DNA of 64,000 nt from Roseiflexus sp. RS-1 (lineage in GTDB: Bacteria > Chloroflexota > Chloroflexia > Chloroflexales > Roseiflexaceae): assembly GCF_000016665.1 (NCBI RefSeq), contig NC_009523.1, positions 930,001 through 994,000 of the forward strand. Direction: 5' to 3'. A program made the position numbers and the translations under genes. The notes beneath the pieces were generated by a model. The model was not told the DNA's origin, did not search any database, and was given only the letters and a program-made list of their open reading frames with translations. This document shows, piece after piece, positions 1 through 6,659 of this stretch. How positions within the stretch are numbered: the first letter of the stretch is position 1; every line of letters begins with the position of its first letter.

Positions 1-28
1 TTGTACAATCTGAAAATGGAGAAAAACG

Positions 29-1086
29 ATGTGTAAGTATCGATCCATTATCGAAAATCCGGAGAAATTACGCTCTATGACCGGACTGACCGTTGAAGAG
101 TTCCACGCGCTGGTTCCGATCTTCCACGCCGCATTTGAAGCGTATATGAAACGTCGCACGATTGATGGCCGCGTCCGATATTGTCGTCGCTACGTCTCGT
201 ATGCAAACTCGCCGCTTCCGACAACAGAAGATAAATTGCTCTTTATTTTGACCTACTTAAAACAAAACCCAACGCAAGTGATGCACGGACACCTCTTTCA
301 AATGAGCCAATCAAACGTAAGCAAATGGGTGCATCTTTTGCACGGAGCGCTGAACTATGCGCTTTCACAGCAAAATCTCCTGCCTGCGCGCACTGCCGAC
401 GACCTGGCGAGGCGATTGCAGGAAGAACCGTCGTGTGAAGAACCGTCGTGTGAAGAACCGTCGTGTGAAGAACCGTCGTGTGAAGAACCGTCGTGTGAAG
501 AACCGTCGTGTGAAGAACCGTCGTGTGAAGAACCGTCGCATGCGACAAAAGCGCCCCCCTTTTTATCCATGACGGCGTAGAACGTCCCATTCGCCGTCCA
601 AGCGACAAAGTCGACCGGGAGTTGTATTACAGCGGTAAGAAGAAACGACATACGCTTAAGAACGTTCTCATCATTGATGAGTTTGGCTCTATTCACTTTT
701 TGAGTGACACCTACGAAGGAAGGGTCCACGATAAATGTATTGCGGATGAAGCGGGATACACCCTTCCAAACGCGAGCATTCTCTATCAAGACGCCGGATT
801 TCAAGGATTTACCCTGCCTGGCGTCCAGATTATGCAGCCAAAGAAGAAGCCGCGCAATGGAACCCTCACGCCGCAGGAAAAGGAGGAAAACCGGCGTATC
901 TCATCCGTTCGCGTTCGTATTGAACATGTTATCGGCGATATCAAGCGGTATCGAATCATTCACGACATTATCCGCTTCAGTTGTTCCGAATTTCGGGATA
1001 TGGTCATGGAAACATGTTGCGGGCTGCATAACTTCCGAATTTGGCTGAAACGCAAAAAGCAGTCCAAAAATCAAAACGAATCTTGA
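29..1086 (+). pseudogene. IS5-like (HTH_Tnp_4 / DDE_Tnp_4) transposase, frameshifted
   Basis: Two reading frames together make one DDE transposase. Positions 29-580 encode the N-terminal helix-turn-helix part (METAL-free DNA-binding segment, VEEFHALVPIF... to NVSKWVHLLH), then eight EEPSC pentapeptides from the 15-bp tandem repeat, and stop at 578-580. The catalytic part continues in the -1 frame from about 541 to 1086. There the first Asp (FIHDGVERP, codon 571-573), the second Asp (YQDAGF, codon 790) and the Glu (RIEHVIGD, codon 922) form the DDE triad. The frame change must occur between the last repeat and 578, in or near a C6-T5 run, because the -1 frame has stops inside the repeat. ATG 29 is preceded by GGAG. 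I see no classical slippery heptamer in the correct phase, so a mutation is more likely than programmed frameshifting. Terminal inverted repeats were not identified. Confidence 0.8.
422..541 (+). repeat. 15-bp tandem repeat, 8 units, inside transposase gene
   Basis: The unit GAAGAACCGTCGTGT is repeated seven times without error. An eighth unit ends in CGCAT. In the transposase frame it encodes EEPSC. It separates the helix-turn-helix domain from the DDE domain. Because the unit is a multiple of three and stop-free in several frames, it creates several false reading frames on both strands. Confidence 0.97.
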
Positions 1087-1546
1087 TGAAGTCTACTGCT
1101 TAGGAATACGCCAGTGGGAGCGAGGGGCCATCGTCATCTATCATATTACTTCCGAACAGCACCCACCTGGCCCGCTGGCGGGTCAACTCCTGCGAATGTT
1201 TATGTGCCAGATCATCGAGCGAGATCCGCATCTTCCTGATGGATGGCATCCCGTTGGGGGCGGTGGATTCGATGACCCGAGCGATCCTCCCTCGCCAGGG
1301 CACATGCTCCAATATGCATATGGAACTGGCAGTGCGGGGCCTTTTGCTATTGTGTACGGCTATAGCCTCTCTGCCCAGATACACACTGTAGAAGCGGTGT
1401 TTGTCAACGGCGATATTCTACAAGATGACGTAGCCGATAGTGTGTTTGCCCTGCTCTCCCCTCACGACACCTTTCCGTGTGAGCTACGCGCATTTGCTCA
1501 GGACGGTCGTATATTGTGCCGGTATAGCTTATCGCGGTCAGGTTAA
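1087..1546 (+). pseudogene. 3' fragment of a host gene truncated by the IS5-like insertion
   Basis: The frame ending at 1546 is open back through the end of the transposase gene (…EVYCLGIRQWERGAIVIYH…). The first ATG inside it is only at 1196. Coding appears to run directly into the insertion element, so this is best read as the C-terminal ~150 residues of a protein whose 5' part was displaced. It is rich in Gly, Pro and aromatic residues and has no membrane segment. I do not recognise a family. A short independent gene from ATG 1196 is the alternative, but no ribosome binding site precedes that ATG. Confidence 0.5.
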
Positions 1547-1768
1547 GGCGTAAAGTACTCGTGGCGGGTTTTCTTGCTACGTGACTACACGTTCGAGGGT
1601 GTATGCGCGCTGCAATCTGATTGAACACTGCACGTCGCCTCCCCGTTGCTCAAACGTTCCGTCTGCCCTTAAACCGCAAGGGAAGAAGAGGGTTGAGAGA
1701 TGAGGAGGACATCGGGACAATTGCGGGAGGAACGTATGCAGCAGCGATAGAACGAACCTTCAGATCGA

Positions 1769-1804
1769 GAAGCGGGGGATCGGCGCACACCGGTCCCCCG
1801 CTTC
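1769..1804 (-). terminator. Hairpin downstream of alcohol dehydrogenase gene
   Basis: An 11-bp perfect inverted repeat (GAAGCGGGGGA / TCCCCCGCTTC) with a 14-nt loop starts 11 nt past the adh stop codon on the minus strand. There is no T-run, so it may act as an mRNA-stabilising or Rho-assisted 3' hairpin rather than a classical intrinsic terminator. Confidence 0.55.
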
Positions 1805-1814
1805 ACACGCCGCG

Positions 1815-2840
1815 TCAAAACTCAGAGAAGACGATCCGCGGCGCCTTGTTGCGTCCATGCTCGACATCCTTGAACGCCTCGTTCACCTGATCGAGCGCGC
1901 GCGTTTCAAAGAGGACGCGCGTCTTTCCGGCGGCATGCAATGCAAACGTTTCCGCCAGGTCTGCGCGGGTGCCGACAATCGAGCCGATGACGTGGATGCC
2001 GTTGAGCACCGTCTCGAAGATAGGCAACTGGATGTAGTTATCGGCAGGAAGTGCCACGAACACCAGTCGCCCGCCGCGTCGCAATGATCGGTAGGCTTGC
2101 TCGAACGCCTTCGGCGAGACGGCCACGCAGATCGCGGCATCGGCGCCGCCCCATTTCTTCAATTCTTCGACCGGATCATGCGTGCTGGCGTTGATCGTAA
2201 TATCGGCGCCGAGTTCGCGCGCCGTCTGCAACCGCTCATCGAGCAGGTCGATCGCTGCCACCGTTGCCCCGGCAATTTTGGCATACTGTAACGCCAGGTG
2301 CCCCAATCCGCCGACGCCAAAGACGGCCACCAACTCCGAAGGGCGCGCCCCGGAAACCTTCACCGCTTTGTACGTCGTGACGCCGGCGCAGGTCAGCGGC
2401 GCGGCATCGAGTGCAGAAACACCCGCAGGAACGATGCCCACGTACTTCGCATAGGCCTTAGCATACTGGGCATAGGCGCCATCGAGGAAATAACCGGTAT
2501 TCAACTGACGTTCGCAGAGCGTTTCCCAACCTGAAGCGCAGTATTTGCAATCGCCGCAGGCATAACCCAACCAGGGAATTGCCACGCGGTCGCCTTCCTT
2601 CACGTTGGTGACACCCGCTCCGACGCTTTCGACAATACCTACCCCTTCGTGCCCCGGAATAAACGGGAGTTTGGGTTTCACGGGCCAGTCACCGTGCGCC
2701 GCGTGGATATCGGTGTGACATAGACCTGACGCTTCGATCTTGACCACAATCTCGCCGAATCCTGGCTCAGGCTTGGGTAATTCCTCGATACGCAACGGTT
2801 GATGGAAGTCGTGGACAACGGCGGCCTTCATCGTCGTCAT
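1815..2840 (-). CDS. adhP: Zinc-dependent alcohol dehydrogenase
   Basis: This 341-residue medium-chain dehydrogenase has the usual family length and would interconvert primary alcohols and aldehydes with NAD(H) in the cytoplasm. Catalytic zinc ligands are C41, H64 (within the GHEGVG motif) and C151. Structural zinc cysteines are C95, C98, C101 and C109 (ACGDCKYC…C). The Rossmann dinucleotide motif GVGGLG lies at 175-180. The start is supported by AAGGAGAAACGCC directly before the ATG. It is transcribed alone, away from the ccm operon, with a palindrome 57 nt upstream that could be an operator. The family assignment is secure. The true substrate (ethanol or another short alcohol) is inferred only from resemblance to AdhP/AdhA. 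Confidence 0.9.
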   Translation of the reverse strand: MTTMKAAVVHDFHQPLRIEELPKPEPGFGEIVVKIEASGLCHTDIHAAHGDWPVKPKLPFIPGHEGVGIVESVGAGVTNVKEGDRVAIPWLGYACGDCKYCASGWETLCERQLNTGYFLDGAYAQYAKAYAKYVGIVPAGVSALDAAPLTCAGVTTYKAVKVSGARPSELVAVFGVGGLGHLALQYAKIAGATVAAIDLLDERLQTARELGADITINASTHDPVEELKKWGGADAAICVAVSPKAFEQAYRSLRRGGRLVFVALPADNYIQLPIFETVLNGIHVIGSIVGTRADLAETFALHAAGKTRVLFETRALDQVNEAFKDVEHGRNKAPRIVFSEF

Positions 2841-3489
2841 TGGCGTTTCTCCTTTCTTACGTGTAGACCTTTCTTATTTTTTCCTTCTGCATCGAAGATA
2901 ATCTGATTATCCTGAATAGTGCGCAAAAATAGCGTAAGCCTCTGGCATCAACCAAGGCGTTCTTTTCTCTTGTTCTGAAGTTCAAGCGGCAAGAAAGAGA
3001 TAAAAAGAAACAGAATCAGGAACCTGAGCCTTTACAACCTCCACTCAGAAGTAAGACACACGTAAACATATCACGGTATCGATATATGCTATCAGTCTTT
3101 TAGTGTTACTATGAGAGCGCGGAGTTGGATTGGTCTATAGGAAGTTGTGGAAGAACTATAGCATATGGTCAAAAATATGTCAATAGTTTCTATCCATCGA
3201 AAATGTCGGTTGCGTGCAGCCAGGACCCGACATCGCACAGATTATCGCACTCATATCCTTTATCGGCTACTAATTACTGATGCACCGCGTTATAAACCGA
3301 TGTACCGCGAAGTTGCACATTCTGCCCGTTCGCCTCATGAGTGTTTCATCTCCCCGCTCAGACAATGCCAGCCGGGTCGGCTCACGGGGGAGCGTTCTGG
3401 TTGCCCTGGATACCGTCACACCCTGAACACTTCATCATCGCAAGCAACCCGATTTGCCGGGACAACCCTTTCGCGGTACCATAGCACGT
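2841..3489. other. Intergenic region between divergent adh and ccmA
   Basis: About 650 bp, AT-richer than its surroundings, between divergent genes. It must hold both promoters. The only structure I can point to is the palindrome at 2897-2911. A 114-codon frame at 3165-3509 is Arg/His-rich, unlike its neighbours, and overlaps the ccmA start, so I do not call it a gene. Confidence 0.6.
2897..2911. promoter_or_regulatory. 15-bp palindrome upstream of adh, candidate operator
   Basis: GATAATC-T-GATTATC is a perfect inverted repeat with a 1-nt centre, 57 bp upstream of the adh start codon. Size and position fit a homodimeric repressor or activator site. No cognate regulator gene is adjacent. Confidence 0.45.
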
Positions 3490-4125
3490 GTGACAAACGG
3501 AACGGATAATCTGCGTCTGACCGTTTCCGACGTCGCTATCGAGTATGGCACGCGACGGGTGCTTGCTGGCATTTCGTTCCAGGTTCGCACCGGTGAGACT
3601 CTGGTGGTGGCGGGCGCCAATGGGAGCGGCAAAAGTTCGTTGCTGCGGGTGATCTGCGGTTTGCAGCGACCGGCGCGGGGTGAAGTGACAATTGAGGTGG
3701 GGAATACCCTCCTGCGCCCGGTGGAGGCGTTGCACCTGCTCGGATGGGTTGCGCCCGATCTGCAACTCTACCGTGAGTTGACCGCGCTGGAGAACCTGGC
3801 GTTTTTTGCTGCTGTGCGCGGTATTCGTTGCACCCGCGCCGACCTGGAGGCGTTGCTTGCCGAAGTTGGCCTGGACGGGCGCGGCGATGACCTGCTGGCG
3901 GCGTATTCGTCAGGAATGACGCAGCGCCTGCGCTATGCCTACGCGCTTCTCCACCGTCCGCGCATTCTGGCGCTCGACGAGCCGACCGTGACCTTCGACG
4001 CGCGCGGCGTGGCGCTGGTTGAACGGGTGGTGGCGCAGCAACGCCAGCATGGCATTACCATTATCGCCACCAACGATCCGCGCGAAGAACGTTTTGGCGA
4101 TTATATCCTGCGATTGGGGCAGTAA
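3490..4125 (+). CDS. ccmA: Haem exporter ATP-binding protein CcmA
   Basis: ABC ATPase of the cytochrome c maturation (System I) haem-handling complex CcmABCD. It hydrolyses ATP at the inner face of the membrane to release holo-CcmE. Walker A GANGSGKSS, a signature-like YSSGMTQR and Walker B ILALDEP are all present. From GTG 3490 the protein is 211 residues, close to the usual CcmA length. A TTG at 3454 would add 12 residues unlike the family. No strong Shine-Dalgarno is seen for either start, so the start is uncertain. It is the first gene of the ccm operon, and ccmB follows after 46 bp. The assignment rests mainly on the following ccmB, C, D, E and F genes, because ABC ATPases resemble one another. 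Confidence 0.87.
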   Translation: MTNGTDNLRLTVSDVAIEYGTRRVLAGISFQVRTGETLVVAGANGSGKSSLLRVICGLQRPARGEVTIEVGNTLLRPVEALHLLGWVAPDLQLYRELTALENLAFFAAVRGIRCTRADLEALLAEVGLDGRGDDLLAAYSSGMTQRLRYAYALLHRPRILALDEPTVTFDARGVALVERVVAQQRQHGITIIATNDPREERFGDYILRLGQ

Positions 4126-4171
4126 CCTGCACCGCCGGCAATCCGGGGAACTGGACACGAGAGACAGGACG

Positions 4172-4918
4172 ATGGATCCGCACGTTTCATCCCAGGGCAT
4201 AAGCGAAACTTCCGCACCGGCGACGCTGCCGGCAGCGCCGCTGTTGACCGCAGCATGGGCTGTCTTTCGCAAGGACTTGCGCAGCGAACTGCGGACACGC
4301 TACGCACTCAACGCGATCCTGTTGTTTGCGGTCAGCACCGTCGTTGCGATCAGCATGGGGATGGGTCCGCTGACCACGTCGCGCAACGCCGATCTGCCGC
4401 TCATCCAGGCGGCGTTGCTGTGGGTTGCCATTCTGTTCGCAGCATTCACCGGGCTATCACGTGCATTTGTACAAGAAGAAGAGGCGCGCACTGCGGCAGC
4501 GTTGCGCCTGTCCGCCCGTCCGACTGCCGTCTTTCTGGGTAAACTGCTGTTCAACCTGGCGCTGTTGCTGATCCTGGTCGGGGTCACAACCGTGCTGTTC
4601 GTCATTATGCTGCGAGTGCAGGTTGGCAACCCAGGGTTGCTGGCGGCGCTGTTACTGGCTGGCAGCATGGGTCTGGTAGCGGCGACGACGCTGATTGCAG
4701 CGATCATTGCGCGCGCCAGTGTGAAGGGGGCATTGTTTGCGGTGCTTTCCTTTCCCCTGCTTGTACCGCTCCTGACGGTTGCCATTCAAGGGAGCGCCAA
4801 CGCGCTGGTCGGGCGCGGTTGGGAGAGCGGCATCGGTTCGCTTCAGGTGCTGGCAGGGTATACAATTGCTCTCTTTACTGCTTCACTTTTCCTGTTCAAT
4901 ACAGTATGGGAATCGTGA
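4172..4918 (+). CDS. ccmB: Haem exporter membrane protein CcmB
   Basis: A 248-residue integral membrane protein with about six hydrophobic segments (ALNAILLFAVSTVVAIS, LLWVAILFAAFTGLSRAF, LLILVGVTTVLFVIML and others). It also has the CcmB feature of a conserved acidic cytoplasmic loop after the second helix (RAFVQEEEARTAAALRLS). It partners CcmA and CcmC in releasing haem-loaded CcmE. ATG 4172 is chosen because the longer frame from 4019 overlaps ccmA and has no family similarity. The N-terminal ~28 residues before the first helix are an Ala/Pro/Ser-rich extension. Confidence 0.88.
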   Translation: MDPHVSSQGISETSAPATLPAAPLLTAAWAVFRKDLRSELRTRYALNAILLFAVSTVVAISMGMGPLTTSRNADLPLIQAALLWVAILFAAFTGLSRAFVQEEEARTAAALRLSARPTAVFLGKLLFNLALLLILVGVTTVLFVIMLRVQVGNPGLLAALLLAGSMGLVAATTLIAAIIARASVKGALFAVLSFPLLVPLLTVAIQGSANALVGRGWESGIGSLQVLAGYTIALFTASLFLFNTVWES

Positions 4919-4998
4919 AGATTATTTGATTTACCTCACCACATGTAGTATCATTATACGCCATCAGCATCCGTGCGATGCCTAGAAAGAGCTGCTCC

Positions 4999-5985
4999 AT
5001 GAGTGACAGGCTTCGCCTCAATCAGGCTGCCAGGATCCTCCTTGGCGTCTGGATGGCCGGGATCATCGTGGCGATGTTTCTGGTTGTGCCGCAGTATGTC
5101 GGTCTTGGCGATGCCGGGCGCATCATCATTCTGCATGTCCCCACCGCCTGGATCACAACCGTCGCCTTCGCTGTTTCCGCCGTGTACAGTATTCGTTACC
5201 TGTGGAAACGCCGCACAGCCGACGATGCTGGCGCCGTCGCTGCGGCTGAGGCAGGGTTCCTGTTCTGCGTTCTGGCGACTACTTCTGGCATGTGGTTCGC
5301 CAACATCGTTTGGGGAACGCCGTGGAACTGGGACCCGCGTGAGACAACGATCCTCATTCTGTTGCTGATCTACGCCGCCTACTTTGCGTTGCGTTCCGCG
5401 CTCGATGATGTCGAACGGCGGCGGCGCCTCTCAGCGGTGTACAACCTGTTTGCTGCCGTCACGATGCCGTTCCTCCTGTTCGTTGCGCCACGCATGGCGG
5501 AAAGCACGTTGCATCCGAACTGTGCGTTCATCCAGGGCAGTCACTGCGATGGCATCTGGCTGGAGATGAATGGGACGCGCGTCGGGCAACTCGGCGATGT
5601 GGTGCTGGCGTTGCAGGGGATTGAGCAACGCGGCGACCTGGCGGTTGTGCAGGTGGAAGTGCGCATGCCCGGTTTGCGCGATGTTGCACTGCTCACGCCA
5701 TCGTTCGAACTGTCGAGCGGCAAGCCGGCGGATCGCCCCGAATTCCCCGGTCAGCAGTTCCTGCTGGCGGTTGAAGGGGTCGATCTGACCAATGGACGGG
5801 CGTTGCTCAATATGGAAGCGCCGGGGACCGGATTGCTCAGCAACAGTCGCACGTTCTGGACATTCATGGCGGCGAATATCGGTTTTCTGGGGTTGTTCAT
5901 CTGGCTGTATCGACTCCGCGCCGACGTGCTGCTGTTGCAGGAACGCCTGGCGCGCCGGGAGGTGACGTATGGACTTCCTGCTTGA
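4999..5985 (+). CDS. ccmC: Haem handling protein CcmC, with an extra soluble insert
   Basis: CcmC loads haem onto CcmE at the outer face of the membrane. The tryptophan-rich WWD motif is clear (VWGTPWNWDPRETT), as is the later conserved His (TLHP). ATG 4999 is preceded by AAAGAGC; an in-frame ATG lies at 4978. At 328 residues it is longer than typical CcmC (about 240). The extra length is a hydrophilic stretch of roughly 95 residues between the TLHP His and the last membrane helix (…MNGTRVGQLGDVVLALQGI… to …NMEAPGTGL), predicted to lie outside the membrane. The insert has beta-rich character and no motif I recognise. The 3' end overlaps ccmD by 17 bp. Confidence 0.88.
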   Translation: MSDRLRLNQAARILLGVWMAGIIVAMFLVVPQYVGLGDAGRIIILHVPTAWITTVAFAVSAVYSIRYLWKRRTADDAGAVAAAEAGFLFCVLATTSGMWFANIVWGTPWNWDPRETTILILLLIYAAYFALRSALDDVERRRRLSAVYNLFAAVTMPFLLFVAPRMAESTLHPNCAFIQGSHCDGIWLEMNGTRVGQLGDVVLALQGIEQRGDLAVVQVEVRMPGLRDVALLTPSFELSSGKPADRPEFPGQQFLLAVEGVDLTNGRALLNMEAPGTGLLSNSRTFWTFMAANIGFLGLFIWLYRLRADVLLLQERLARREVTYGLPA

Positions 5986-6199
5986 GCCGGCAGTTGCAAT
6001 CTACACCGCGCTGGCAGTAGCGTTGACGGTCTGGTTGGGCATCTTTATCTTCCTGTGGCGCATCGACAGCGCCACCCGTGAACTGCGTCGCCGTCTCGAT
6101 GAGGAAGAACCTGCTGAGCCACCCGCCACGCCGCAGGCGACTCTCGAAACGCGCAATGGCCACGCCCGTGAAACGACAGTGATGTCGGATAAGAAGTGA
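5969..6199 (+). CDS. ccmD: CcmD-like small membrane protein
   Basis: This 76-residue protein has one N-terminal transmembrane helix (AVAIYTALAVALTVWLGIFIFLW) followed by a charged cytoplasmic tail (RELRRRLDEEEP), the usual CcmD layout. CcmD is needed to release holo-CcmE from CcmABC. GGGAGGTGACGT before ATG 5969 is a good ribosome binding site. It overlaps the end of ccmC, and ccmE follows 22 bp later. Sequence conservation in this family is low, so the call depends on topology and position. Confidence 0.8.
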   Translation: MDFLLEPAVAIYTALAVALTVWLGIFIFLWRIDSATRELRRRLDEEEPAEPPATPQATLETRNGHARETTVMSDKK

Positions 6200-6221
6200 T
6201 TGTCGCTATCAGGAGACGATT

Positions 6222-6641
6222 ATGGCTACATTCTCTCCTCCTGTTCGCCGCTCGATCGCTATCAAGCCGCTCCATCTGCTCGGTGCGGCAGTGATCGCGC
6301 TGGCGATCGGTCTGGGTTACTATGGGTTGACCGCTTCATATCGCCCATACACGGTGAGCATCGATGAGGCGACACAGAGCGGTCGCAGCGTGCAACTGGC
6401 CGGATTCCTGGGGGATATGGGCAGGTATGATGCCGACGGCAACTTCGTGTTCATGCTCCAGGACAGTACCGGCAAGATGATCCCAGTGGTGTATGCCAAA
6501 CCGAAGCCGTCGAACTTCGAGCAGGCGGTGAGCATTGTGGCGATTGGTCATTACGATGCGTCGCGCGGCGTCTTCCTCGCCGATGATCTGCTCGTCAAGT
6601 GCCCGTCGAAGTATCAGGAAATGCAGGCGGCTGCGCAATAA
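6222..6641 (+). CDS. ccmE: Haem chaperone CcmE, Cys-type (CxxxY)
   Basis: Periplasm-facing haem chaperone with an N-terminal membrane anchor (residues 18-36) and a small OB-fold domain (139 residues in total). Classical CcmE binds haem covalently through a His in an HxxxY motif. Here the motif is CPSKY, with C127 replacing the His and Y131 retained. This is the variant known from archaea and some sulphate reducers such as Desulfovibrio. It is preceded by AGGAGACGATT and lies between ccmD and ccmF. The variant suggests a thioether-type or otherwise altered haem attachment, which is inference here. Confidence 0.93.
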   Translation: MATFSPPVRRSIAIKPLHLLGAAVIALAIGLGYYGLTASYRPYTVSIDEATQSGRSVQLAGFLGDMGRYDADGNFVFMLQDSTGKMIPVVYAKPKPSNFEQAVSIVAIGHYDASRGVFLADDLLVKCPSKYQEMQAAAQ

Positions 6642-6659
6642 CACTAGATTCGAGGCGGT

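Noticed and set aside
541-580. Programmed -1 frameshift in the IS5-like transposase
   Set aside because: The C-T run is not in the X-XXY-YYZ phase, and no downstream stimulatory structure is evident. I prefer mutation, but kept it as a low-interest finding.
243-804. Repetitive reading frames on both strands across the 15-bp tandem repeat
   Set aside because: The unit lacks stops in several frames, so repeats such as HTTVL or DGSSH are by-products of the tandem repeat.
3165-3509. 114-codon frame upstream of ccmA
   Set aside because: Arg/His-rich composition unlike the neighbours, no ribosome binding site, and it overlaps the ccmA start.
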